Positions 1-6,796 of a stretch of DNA of 12,386 bases are shown in pieces. The stretch covers positions 14,515-26,900 of the forward strand of contig LFTP01000037.1 of the NCBI GenBank assembly GCA_001513395.1, read 5' to 3'. Numbering within the stretch: the first letter of the stretch is position 1; each line of letters starts with the position of its first letter. The notes under the pieces were generated by a model, which was not told the DNA's origin, did not search any database, and saw only the letters and a program-made list of their open reading frames with translations. A program made the position numbers and the translations under genes. The DNA is from Clostridia bacterium DTU080 (GTDB lineage Bacteria > Bacillota > Limnochordia > DTU080).

Positions 1-419
1 CGCCGTTTGCCCGACCGTCCCGTCTGAGCGGTCAGACCTCAAGCTCGCATCGGCCGCTCGGGAGTAGTTCAAACGGGCCCGGAGTGGCATTCTTCTCGCG
101 CCTTGTGTTGCCCAATAATCCACGTCGATGCGAAGTGTCGTATCGTTCGGCTGAGTGCATGTCTGACGCGGTATGCGAGCCTCCCTCAAAAACTCGGTAG
201 TGACAAGCTCGCTCGCTACGTCGCTGGACCGGTCGTCACCGGGATCCATCCGCAGGATGACACGATCGCTTTCCTGATCCTCGACCACTTCGATCCGAAG
301 TCGGTGAGTGAACTTCCCGGCGCCTTTCTCCTATTTTCGACGGCTCGGCGCTGCCGAAGAACACATTGAAGCGGACAACAGCTCGAGCGGAACCCAAGGG
401 CCCCGCTCGAGTATAAATG
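1..419. other. Left-edge region with no identifiable gene
   Basis: No recognisable protein family was found in these 419 bases. Two overlapping open frames exist. One is on the plus strand (103-369, 88 codons). The other is on the minus strand and is open from about position 332 through the window edge at base 1. The minus frame reads like a charged soluble protein (it contains RLRIEVVEDQESDRVILRMD), but it has no convincing start codon with a ribosome binding site. Neither matches a family I know. This could be the decayed end of a gene outside the window or plain spacer. The only structured element I see is the hairpin at 382-411. Confidence 0.3.
382..411 (-). terminator. Hairpin just downstream of the alpha/beta hydrolase gene
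   Basis: A perfect 9-base inverted repeat (CTCGAGCGG at 382-390, CCGCTCGAG at 403-411) encloses a 12-base loop. It lies 8 bases past the hydrolase stop codon, where a terminator would be expected. No run of T follows on the minus strand, so it is not a classical intrinsic terminator. It may act as an RNA-end stabiliser or a weak terminator. Confidence 0.4.
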
Positions 420-1460
420 TCAGGTACAAAGCCAGCGCTTCATCCAAGCGACCATTAAGGCCCGGGAGTACTCAGGCACATCGTGTCCGGCACCGAACAA
501 GAAGTTGGCGAAGTTTTCCCCGGCGCCTAACAAGTCGTAGAGCTGCCAGAGTTGCCAGCCGATCTCCGGCATGTTTTCGTTGGTGGGAGAATACATGAGA
601 TCGCTCATCCCCGATACGTTGAGAAAAGGCCGCGGGGCGATCAAGGCCGCGAATTCATGCATATCACAGGGGACTTCATCGCGCAGGAAATACTCCCGCA
701 ATCGCGGGAAGTGTATATACCAGTGATCCCGGCTCCAATTCAGGCGCTTAGGATTATCCTCCCAGCTGGTCAGTCCGCAGCTGGAGATAGTCGCCTTGAG
801 CCGTTCGTCGAAGGCCGAAAGAAAGATGCTTCCGTATCCGCCAAGTGAGTGTCCGACCACGCCCAGCCGCTCGGGATCCACATCCGGGACAACGGATAAA
901 ACATCCAACGCCCTTTGCCCGTCCCAGATGGCCTTGCCCATCATCGACCACTCAGGATAGCGTTCGTAAAAAGGCGTCGTGTCATAGGGCTGAAAGCCCG
1001 GAGGTTGCCTCTCCCCGGAACAACAATGGTCAGGAGAGAGAGTGATGAAGCCTTCCCGGGCAAAGAGACGTCCGAAATCACGGCCGGGTTTCTCGCCGTC
1101 CATGATCTGAGTGTCCTTAGCCGCCGCCGAAGTGCCGTGCAGGCAAAGCACGGCTGCGCCTTTTTGTCTCCGCTCAGGAGGCGGCACCAGCAGATGGGCC
1201 TTGACCTCTTCCTCCGGCTCCACCAGGTATTTGATCAACAGATGCCGATACTCAGGGTAGGTGTGTTCTTCCAGGATCTCAAAAGCCGGTTCAGGAGGCT
1301 CTATATCGGGAGCCTCACCCAAGAAGTAAGCCACGGTCTTTTCCAACTGTTGCCGGCGGAGGGCCCACTCATCCGCTGAAGTGATCTGTCGCAGCGAGCC
1401 GTCCGAATCGATATATGACAACAGCGGCCGAACCCGCATCCGGCGCTCTTTTCCCGTCAT
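420..1460 (-). CDS. Alpha/beta hydrolase, esterase/dienelactone-hydrolase-like
   Basis: This is a serine hydrolase of about 346 residues with the alpha/beta hydrolase fold. Visible landmarks (numbered from the ATG) are the oxyanion-type HG in LCLHGTSA near residues 105-112, the nucleophile elbow GHSLGG with Ser205, a likely acid Asp287 in GMSDLMYSP, and a likely catalytic His326 in GAGHDVPEYS. The DVDPERLGVVGHSLGG stretch is typical of dienelactone-hydrolase and acetyl-xylan-esterase-like enzymes. There is no signal peptide, so it should act in the cytoplasm. I chose the ATG at 1460 because a GGAGG lies 8 bases upstream; an in-frame GTG at 1469 overlaps that ribosome site. It follows the truncated binding protein by 18 bases and is probably co-transcribed with it. 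Beside a polysaccharide lyase and sugar-binding proteins, removal of ester groups from imported oligosaccharides is a reasonable guess, but the substrate cannot be read from the sequence. Confidence 0.88.
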   Translation of the reverse strand: MTGKERRMRVRPLLSYIDSDGSLRQITSADEWALRRQQLEKTVAYFLGEAPDIEPPEPAFEILEEHTYPEYRHLLIKYLVEPEEEVKAHLLVPPPERRQKGAAVLCLHGTSAAAKDTQIMDGEKPGRDFGRLFAREGFITLSPDHCCSGERQPPGFQPYDTTPFYERYPEWSMMGKAIWDGQRALDVLSVVPDVDPERLGVVGHSLGGYGSIFLSAFDERLKATISSCGLTSWEDNPKRLNWSRDHWYIHFPRLREYFLRDEVPCDMHEFAALIAPRPFLNVSGMSDLMYSPTNENMPEIGWQLWQLYDLLGAGENFANFLFGAGHDVPEYSRALMVAWMKRWLCT

Positions 1461-1478
1461 GGTTGCCACCTCCGTCGC

Positions 1479-2084
1479 TCATTCAGGGCACAGACGAACC
1501 TGTGCGCAGGTAAAAAGGACCCGTTCGGTGAAGGCGCTGAAGCGCAAAGTCCTCGCCCCTTTGGCCCTCACCACCCACTGCAAAGACTGCTCCTGTCTGG
1601 GGGCCAAATGCGACGTCGACGTCAAGCGCTTGCCGATGACAAACTCCACGGGCCCGTCCGCCTCGGCCTCGATCAGCAGATGCGGGGTAGCATATATGAT
1701 CTCACCTTGCCAGGTGAACTGATCGAGTACGCTGGGGATGACCTCGCGACGCAACTCCGGATACTTCTGCACAATGGGGCTAAGCGGCATCAGTACATCC
1801 AGCATGCTGTAGATCCCGGCTCCCTGCATCATCACATCAGGGCCCACTCCTCCGGCGATCTCCACTTTTACCTGAGTGATTCCGCCCGGAGGATCATACC
1901 AATCGATGATGATATCCGGGTTCTCCTCTTCGAAAGCTCGTGCCCAGCGTTGAAACATCTCCACGCGATCTTCTTGCCGACAGCAGGTGCGCCAACGCAA
2001 GGTGACGGCCGCTTCCCCTATACTGGCCGCGGTCAACAAGAAGACGAGCACAAAAAAGACGATACGATTTCCGGACACATTCAT
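1479..2084 (-). CDS. Truncated ABC substrate-binding protein with a foreign C-terminal tail
   Basis: The first ~138 residues are the N-terminal part of a family-1 (sugar-type) substrate-binding protein. They comprise a signal peptide ending near IGEAA, a LRWRT first strand, an AFEEENPDI helix, a GGVGPDVMMQGAG loop and a DQFTWQGEIIYATPHLL segment, in the same order as in the three complete paralogues nearby. After ATPHLLIE the family match stops. The remaining ~60 residues (VEFVIGKRLTSTSHL, then LQWVVRAKG and TLRFSAFTERV) look like the end of a beta-sandwich (Ig/CARDB-like) domain. At about 200 residues the protein is half the usual ~410, so it cannot form the two-lobed sugar site. The junction lies near 1655-1675. 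A deletion joining two genes is the simplest explanation. The ATG at 2084 has GGAG five bases upstream; a TTG at 2087 is the alternative. The alpha/beta hydrolase follows closely. Product function is probably lost. Confidence 0.8.
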   Translation of the reverse strand: MNVSGNRIVFFVLVFLLTAASIGEAAVTLRWRTCCRQEDRVEMFQRWARAFEEENPDIIIDWYDPPGGITQVKVEIAGGVGPDVMMQGAGIYSMLDVLMPLSPIVQKYPELRREVIPSVLDQFTWQGEIIYATPHLLIEAEADGPVEFVIGKRLTSTSHLAPRQEQSLQWVVRAKGARTLRFSAFTERVLFTCAQVRLCPE

Positions 2085-2169
2085 CAATTCTCCTCTCCTG
2101 TAGCATCATGTGTGTTGTTACAGACAACCGGCTCACGGCTTTTGTTTTCTGGACACAGCAGCCTTGTCC

Positions 2170-2197
2170 TTTATAGAAGCTCATTGTGTCTTGTCTA
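2170..2197 (-). promoter_or_regulatory. Candidate sigma-70-type promoter for the truncated binding protein and hydrolase
   Basis: On the minus strand TAGACA (2192-2197) and TATAAA (2170-2175) are separated by 16 bases. Each matches the -35 and -10 consensus at five of six positions. They lie about 85 bases upstream of the ATG at 2084 and downstream of the terminator at 2227-2266, so this pair of genes appears to have its own promoter. A short inverted repeat (GTTGT, 5-base gap, ACAAC; 2114-2128) sits between promoter and start and could be an operator, but it is too short to claim. Confidence 0.4.
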
Positions 2198-2226
2198 TTT
2201 CGGCAACAAAGGATAGCTGCCTTTAA

Positions 2227-2266
2227 ATAAGGCTTTGACCGCCTGAAGAAGCGGCCAAAGCCTTAT
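2227..2266 (-). terminator. Strong hairpin terminator behind the two-binding-protein operon
   Basis: Two 16-base arms (2227-2242 and 2251-2266) flank an 8-base loop. They pair fully as minus-strand RNA apart from one G-U pair. As plus-strand RNA that position is an A-C mismatch, which points to the minus strand as the functional one. The stem is followed on the minus strand by the AT-rich TTTAAA, a short U-rich stretch. It lies about 60 bases beyond the stop of the 2329-3555 gene, exactly where that transcript should end. Confidence 0.7.
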
Positions 2267-2328
2267 CTGCTCAACCCATATTGAGTCTCACATTCCGTAA
2301 TCCTCGCGAAGCGACCCGTGACTCTTTT

Positions 2329-3555
2329 TCATTCCTTGATGAGATACTGTTGCGCCTGTCTATGCGCATTCTCCAAAGCCGTTCTGGGCGCCTCGCCGCG
2401 AAAGACACTGCTCACCGCGGCTCGCAGGATGTTCCAAATGGCGTTGCTGTTGGGATAAAGCGGCCACAGCACCGCGGCTTCATACATCTGTCCCAGGGGT
2501 TCATACAATGGATCCCGGGCTACGGCCGTGCGAAATACCCGCGTCGTCACTTCCGAGCGCCGCACGGGCGGGAAACCCGTCGTCACGGCCCACTCGGCAT
2601 GGATATCCGGTCGCAGGAGGAACTCGATCAGCTTCCACGCCGCCTCGGGATGTTCACTGGCCGAAGCCAATGTCAAAGCGTCCAGACTCGACAACGTCCG
2701 GGGCGTGTCCGTGTTTTGAGGAGGCAGATCCATGGCCAGATCGAAACGGACCGTTTCCCTGAAAGTGAGCATTCCCCAAGGTCCCGTGGTCAAAGTCATG
2801 GCCCCCGTGCCTTTGGCGAAATCGCCCCCTACCACTCCCCGTCGCTGCAGATCGATCATGAACTCCAGCGCCTCAATGGCCTGCGGAGTCAAGAACCCGA
2901 AGTCGGTGCGGTCTTCGTTGAAAAGATCGGCTCCGTTGGTCCAGTAGAAGGCGTAGATCTGGTTGGCGTTGTCCAGGCCGAAGACATCGGGCACGCCGTC
3001 GCCGTTGACATCCTGCGTGAGCCGCAGAACGTGGCTCAAGAACGCATCCCAGGAGGACACCACACCCTCGCCGGTCTGCAGGCCTCGGGCCGAGAACGTG
3101 TCCTTGTTCTGAAAGGTGACCCGCTGCGGTCCGCCGGCAAACGGCAGCGCCCACACTTGGCCTCTATAGACCACCCCGTCCCATATAGCCGGGAAGATGT
3201 CCTCTTTCAACCCCGGAGTTCTGGCTAAATATCCGTCCAGAGGCTGCAAAAGTCCCGAATCGATCATATCAGCGATCCAGAAACTGCTGCCCAGTACAAC
3301 GTCAGTCTGCACGCCTCCTACGGTGTCTAAGACCAACTTTTCCAGGTAGTTGGCAAAAGGTGCCGGAGACTCGTGTCTGACCTCGATTCCCGTCTCTTCC
3401 TCAAAACGGCGTAACATGCTGTTCAGCAGCTCGATGCGGGCGCCCGTGTAGCCCCACCAGGTTCGAAACGTGATCACCTCGCCGGCCTGAGCAACCAGCC
3501 CGGCCAACAGCACCGCGGCGATCAACGTGATCGCCTTTTTGCCGACAAACCTCAT
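2329..3555 (-). CDS. ABC transporter extracellular substrate-binding protein, family 1 (sugar type)
   Basis: This is a complete 408-residue binding protein that would capture an oligosaccharide outside the inner membrane and deliver it to an ABC importer. It has a type-I signal peptide (KKAITLIAAVLLAGLVAQAG), no lipobox Cys, and the family landmarks: ITFRTWWGYTGAR, a FEEETGIEV helix, the VQTDVVLGSS loop and a PLDGYL lid. An EF-hand-like calcium loop DVNGDGVPD is at 182-190, and AWKLIEFLLRPDIHAEWA lies in the C-terminal lobe. The ATG at 3555 follows a GGGAGGGG ribosome site. It lies 15 bases after the stop of the gene upstream, so the two form an operon. A fragment about 89% identical over 53 residues survives at 6797-7023, showing a past duplication. 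The ligand cannot be read from the sequence; acidic oligosaccharides from the nearby lyase are a plausible guess. Confidence 0.93.
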   Translation of the reverse strand: MRFVGKKAITLIAAVLLAGLVAQAGEVITFRTWWGYTGARIELLNSMLRRFEEETGIEVRHESPAPFANYLEKLVLDTVGGVQTDVVLGSSFWIADMIDSGLLQPLDGYLARTPGLKEDIFPAIWDGVVYRGQVWALPFAGGPQRVTFQNKDTFSARGLQTGEGVVSSWDAFLSHVLRLTQDVNGDGVPDVFGLDNANQIYAFYWTNGADLFNEDRTDFGFLTPQAIEALEFMIDLQRRGVVGGDFAKGTGAMTLTTGPWGMLTFRETVRFDLAMDLPPQNTDTPRTLSSLDALTLASASEHPEAAWKLIEFLLRPDIHAEWAVTTGFPPVRRSEVTTRVFRTAVARDPLYEPLGQMYEAAVLWPLYPNSNAIWNILRAAVSSVFRGEAPRTALENAHRQAQQYLIKE

Positions 3556-3570
3556 CGGGGTCCCCTCCCT

Positions 3571-4833
3571 TTATCGACGTTCGATCTCCGCCTTCCAGTC
3601 CTCAAGGAGTCGAGTCCACAGGGCATGAGTCTGCTCCAGAGCCGCCAATGGAGAGGTCTCCAATCTCCAGACCTTCAGGACCTGCGCTCCCAGCTCTTGT
3701 TGAGAGACGTCACGGGGCGGAGGAAACACTGAGGCCTGGATGTAGGGATCCATGGCGTACCAGTACTCGATGCCCGGCTGAATTTCTCTCATCCGATTGA
3801 GGAAATCAAGGCGGCCGCTGAAGAACCAGCTTATGCGCTGAATCTCATAGAGCACGTCGTCTTCGTACAGTGAGGCAATCCATTCCCAGGCCAGATCCTT
3901 ATTCTTGCTGGCGGCAGTGATGGCCAATCCGTTGGCAAAGACATGGGCTACGGGTCTGCTCTCCGGCGTGCGCCGCGGGGCGAAAACACCCGTCCGCTCC
4001 ATGATGTAGGGGTCCTGGGCGACCATGGAAGCCACGCCCGACGGGAAGAGCCAGCGCATAGCCTCGCGCCCTTTGACATAACCGCCCGACAGGACCGGCA
4101 GGCCATGCTGTCCGGCCGCATAGAGCTCCTGCAGGGTCTGCAGAGCATCAATGGCTTCAGGACGCATCAGATTGGACGTCATTTTGTCTGAGTCGATCTC
4201 CGTCACGCCTGCCTGACGCAAGAACCAGAAGAAATACTGCGCCGCGCCGGCAGGAGTGGTTTCGAGCTTGATCCCCTGTACGGCGACCGAATCGCCCTCA
4301 ATGCGAGTAAGTCGCTGCGCGTACTGCTTGAGCTCCTCCCAGCTCATCGGCGGTCTTTCGGGATCAAGGCCGACTTCGGCGTAGAGCTCCTTATTGTAGG
4401 CGATGCCTCGCAGACTCAGGTTCTGGGGCACCACGTAAACCTGGCCGCGCCAGCTCAAGGAATCCCATAGCCCTTTGGAAAACCGGGACGTCAAGGGCCA
4501 CCGGGCAAGGTAGCGATCAAGAGGCTCCAGCATGCCCACGGAGCCTTCCTCGTAGGGCGAATAAGCGCCGGTGCACACCACATCAGGGGGCGTACCTCCG
4601 GCCGTAAGGACGATGATCCTTTCCATACGCGTGTCCCAGTTGGCGGACAACATGACGACGTCGACGCCGTATTTGTCCTTGAACTCCGGCACGACTTCAT
4701 TGCGCAGGTAATTCAGTAGCTCGCCTGAATAACCCACGGTCAAGAACGTGAGCTCTTTCGCCCATGCGACGCTGAATGTCAACGAGAAGATGAGAGCGAA
4801 TAGAACGAATGAGCTCAATCCCACTTTTTTCAC
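3571..4833 (-). CDS. ABC transporter extracellular substrate-binding protein, family 1 (sugar type)
   Basis: A second complete binding protein, about 420 residues, first gene of the minus-strand pair. It has the signal peptide KKVGLSSFVLFALIFSLTFS ending in AWA, then an AGGTPPDVVCTG loop, an EPLDRYLARW lid and the classic AYNKELYAEVGL hinge motif (about residues 145-156), followed by PPMSWEEL. Where its neighbours have an EF-hand-like calcium loop this one has a degenerate IEGDSVAVQG. I place the start at the GTG of 4833. An AAGGAG lies 8 bases before it, whereas the in-frame ATG at 4851 has a purine run directly abutting it and itself overlaps the ribosome site. It diverges from the binding protein at 5092 across a palindrome-rich region. 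It is only weakly similar to its neighbours, so it likely binds a different ligand. Confidence 0.92.
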   Translation of the reverse strand: MKKVGLSSFVLFALIFSLTFSVAWAKELTFLTVGYSGELLNYLRNEVVPEFKDKYGVDVVMLSANWDTRMERIIVLTAGGTPPDVVCTGAYSPYEEGSVGMLEPLDRYLARWPLTSRFSKGLWDSLSWRGQVYVVPQNLSLRGIAYNKELYAEVGLDPERPPMSWEELKQYAQRLTRIEGDSVAVQGIKLETTPAGAAQYFFWFLRQAGVTEIDSDKMTSNLMRPEAIDALQTLQELYAAGQHGLPVLSGGYVKGREAMRWLFPSGVASMVAQDPYIMERTGVFAPRRTPESRPVAHVFANGLAITAASKNKDLAWEWIASLYEDDVLYEIQRISWFFSGRLDFLNRMREIQPGIEYWYAMDPYIQASVFPPPRDVSQQELGAQVLKVWRLETSPLAALEQTHALWTRLLEDWKAEIERR

Positions 4834-5028
4834 ATCAAAGACTCCTTTCATTCCCCCAGTGTTCGATTGTCTTATGTTTAGACACGATGGATGGATAGTC
4901 CTTTAGGTGCCAACGCCTGAACCTTCCACGGTTCCACAACCTATCGGGCACCCGAGATCTCTCTATCTTCTTCTATCGCCCGTTATTTCAACTAGGAAAC
5001 TCATGATCAAAAGGAGACCTCTAGTTAC

Positions 5029-5050
5029 AGCATAATTAGTTTATTATGCT
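5029..5050. promoter_or_regulatory. 22-base palindrome, candidate operator
   Basis: Perfect 8-base arms AGCATAAT and ATTATGCT are separated by TAGTTT. The AT-rich arms overlap -10-like hexamers (CATAAT, TATTAT) about 40-60 bases before the GTG start at 5092. That position suits an operator over the promoter core. As a transcript hairpin it would have no U tract. Confidence 0.45.
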
Positions 5051-5065
5051 CTTGGGTTCCCAAGA
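5050..5065. promoter_or_regulatory. 16-base palindrome abutting the first, candidate operator
   Basis: Seven-base perfect arms TCTTGGG and CCCAAGA flank a TT centre. It shares base 5050 with the preceding palindrome and ends 26 bases before the GTG start, so it would lie at or just after the transcription start. A bound protein here would block the binding-protein gene at 5092. Confidence 0.45.
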
Positions 5066-5091
5066 AAGAAACTTGTCGGGAGGTATGAAAG

Positions 5092-6333
5092 GTGCGATCC
5101 AAGCAGTGGTTAGCCGGTATCGTTGTGATGGCTGTCTTGGTAACGCTGAATGCTTCGGCTTTGGCTGCCAAGACTACGATCACCTTTTCGGCACAAGCCA
5201 GCTCGCCGGAGAGATTCCCGGTCTATGAAACATGGGCTAAGCGCTACCACGAGTTGAATCCCGATGTCACCGTCGATGTAATCAGAGTGGCCGGCAACTA
5301 CACCGAGTTCTTGCTGACTATGATGGCCGCCGGCACGCCGATCGACGTCATGTGGTTGGGAGCGGCGTTTTACACCTTTGCCGACCACTTGGAGCCGCTG
5401 GATGATCTGTATGCGAAGGATCCCGCCATCAAGGATATCCACCCGGGTGCACTCATCTCCTCGCGTTGGGAAGGACGCCTGCTGACCATACCTCACGGGA
5501 TCAATTCCCACACGATCTATTACAACAAGAATCTTCTTAGCGAGGCGGGTCTGGGATTTCCCCAGGATGATTGGACCTGGGATGATGCCCTGGCCATGAG
5601 CAAGGCCTTGACCCGGGATATATCCGGCGACGGCGTGCCGGATCAGTGGGGACTGCAGATGTACTGGCCTCATATCGCCTGGGGTTACGGAGGTCCGCTG
5701 TATACCGACAACGGCAGATCGATCAATCTGCTGGATCCTATACGCCGCGCCGGGGTACAGCTGTTCGCGGATCTGAGATCCGGACGCAGCGGAGTCCACG
5801 CTCCAAGCGGAGACAGCCTGAGAAACGCCTTGGCCGAGACCGTAGCCATGGTGGGCCGCGGTGTCTTCGACGTTCCCAAGTTCAGAGAAGGAGCACACTT
5901 TGACTGGGATGTTGTCGGTCTGCCCACGCTCGTGGTCGGCAACGAACGGAGCCGCACCACGTTTATGAGTCCGGAGACCTGGGCGATTCCCGCCACGTCG
6001 CCCAATATCCCCATCGCCAAAGACTACGTGCGCTTTATTATGCAGCCCGAACAGTCCTTGGAGTTGCACGCCATTGGCGCGGTCATACCGACCCAGACCA
6101 AGATCGCCGCGCAGACGTTCTTGCGCATCTCCCCTCCCAAGAATATCATCGCTTTCGTAGAGGCGATGGATTACGGCGGAGCAAATCAGTATTGGGCACA
6201 TCCGGCCAACTTGCCGTTTTTGAACCACCCAGTAGCTCAACAAATGTGGGCAGGAACCATGCCGGTTGAGGCGGCTTTATCCGAGCTGCAGCGTCTGTTC
6301 ACCGCCATGATCGACGAGCATTTCTCCAGGTAA
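5092..6333 (+). CDS. ABC transporter extracellular substrate-binding protein, family 1 (sugar type)
   Basis: The third complete binding protein, 413 residues. It has a type-I signal peptide (KQWLAGIVVMAVLVTLNASA, then LAAK) with no lipobox. A MMAAGTPIDVMWLGAAF loop follows, then an HLEPLDDLYAKDPAIKD lid segment, the hinge motif YYNKNLLSEAGL (143-154) and an EF-hand-like calcium loop DISGDGVPDQWG (176-187). The C-terminal part has a typical DYVRFIMQPEQSLEL helix. The GTG start at 5092 is supported by GGAGG 8 bases upstream. An ATG at 5085 is in another frame and yields only a shadow product. It is transcribed alone, away from the other binding proteins, and is followed by a hairpin at 6348-6368. 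Ligand unknown; a sugar or oligosaccharide is expected from the family. Confidence 0.93.
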   Translation: MRSKQWLAGIVVMAVLVTLNASALAAKTTITFSAQASSPERFPVYETWAKRYHELNPDVTVDVIRVAGNYTEFLLTMMAAGTPIDVMWLGAAFYTFADHLEPLDDLYAKDPAIKDIHPGALISSRWEGRLLTIPHGINSHTIYYNKNLLSEAGLGFPQDDWTWDDALAMSKALTRDISGDGVPDQWGLQMYWPHIAWGYGGPLYTDNGRSINLLDPIRRAGVQLFADLRSGRSGVHAPSGDSLRNALAETVAMVGRGVFDVPKFREGAHFDWDVVGLPTLVVGNERSRTTFMSPETWAIPATSPNIPIAKDYVRFIMQPEQSLELHAIGAVIPTQTKIAAQTFLRISPPKNIIAFVEAMDYGGANQYWAHPANLPFLNHPVAQQMWAGTMPVEAALSELQRLFTAMIDEHFSR

Positions 6334-6347
6334 TTGCGCCTTTTGGG

Positions 6348-6368
6348 GGGTGGGCTCTTAGCCCACCC
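6348..6368 (+). terminator. Hairpin 14 bases after the binding-protein stop codon
   Basis: A perfect 9-base GC-rich inverted repeat (GGGTGGGCT at 6348-6356, AGCCCACCC at 6360-6368) has a three-base loop. Position favours termination of the 5092-6333 transcript. No T run follows on either strand, so it may be an atypical terminator or an RNA-end stabiliser. Confidence 0.5.
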
Positions 6369-6379
6369 TCCGCGCCTCT

Positions 6380-6757
6380 GATTCTTGTCGCTAACCGTAT
6401 CCCACCACTCGTACTGTGACGTCCCGACTGAGCTAAAGCCGCGCTGCTTGTTGGGCAACCTCCGCCGTCGTAGGTTAGCGTCCAACGGCTGCGTCTCAGC
6501 CCAAGGCTGTCGATAACGGCAAGAACCGGACCGCAGGGGTAAGCAGCAGTCCTAACCGACAGATAGATCCGTTCAGGGAACGTCCGATCGCAGAAAGAAC
6601 ACGTTTGAGACAGATAGGCTGCATGGACCTCGGTGAGCGTTCTTCCAGTCTCTGCCGTTTTGGGGAACAGTCGTTCTCTACAATCTCGCCCGCCGGCGTC
6701 TATGGTGGTCTTTGAAAGCCTGGGATTTTTGACCATGTCTCTCATCCGAAGTTCCGG
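6380..6757 (-). pseudogene. tnpB: Degraded C-terminal remnant of a TnpB (IS200/IS605 OrfB-type) RNA-guided nuclease
   Basis: The minus-strand translation from about 6757 reads MRDMVKNPRLSK, then TIDAG, then GRTLTEVHAAYLSQTCSFC and FPERIYLSVRT. This is the characteristic order of the TnpB/OrfB C-terminus: the helix before the zinc finger, the SQTCxxC first zinc knuckle and the LSVRT linker. The second knuckle is ruined (AAYPCG instead of a CxxCG) and the DRDxNAAxN segment with the last RuvC acid is absent. A plausible tail (AETQPLDANLRRRRLP...) continues in another frame, so at least one frameshift is present. The N-terminal two thirds, including the first RuvC aspartate, are missing; the homology stops where the binding-protein fragment begins. 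Edges are approximate. It cannot be active. I saw no intact tnpA and no clear element ends. Confidence 0.7.
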
Positions 6758-6796
6758 GTTGTAAGAAAGCGAAAACCCCGTTGTGCCGTGTTTTTG

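Larger units (their letters stand above)
4834..5091. promoter_or_regulatory. Divergent control region between two binding-protein genes
   Basis: This 258-base non-coding stretch must contain the promoters of both divergent genes. I see no strong -35/-10 pair on either strand. It does contain several palindromes: TGTCT-7-AGACA (4868-4884), TCGGG-CA-CCCGA (4944-4955), and two larger ones listed separately (5029-5050, 5050-5065). A GGAGG 8 bases before the GTG at 5092 is the ribosome site of the plus-strand gene. Sugar-responsive control of both genes by a shared repressor or activator is an inference. Confidence 0.5.

Noticed and set aside
103..369. 88-codon plus-strand frame at the left edge
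   Set aside because: No ribosome site, no family resemblance, and a competing open frame on the other strand. Kept only as part of the unassigned region.
1608..2216. 202-codon plus-strand frame
   Set aside because: Opposite strand of the chimeric binding protein, whose signal peptide and ribosome site are clear.
2281..3228. 315-codon plus-strand open frame
   Set aside because: It lies antisense over a well-supported binding-protein gene, has no ribosome site, and its composition (Arg, Gly, His rich) is typical of a shadow frame.
5110..6243. 377-codon minus-strand open frame
   Set aside because: It is antisense to the binding protein at 5092-6333, which has a signal peptide and family motifs. 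The antisense product resembles nothing.
6334..6780. Active IS200/IS605 element
   Set aside because: Only the broken TnpB C-terminus is present; no tnpA, no N-terminal half and no clear element ends were visible.
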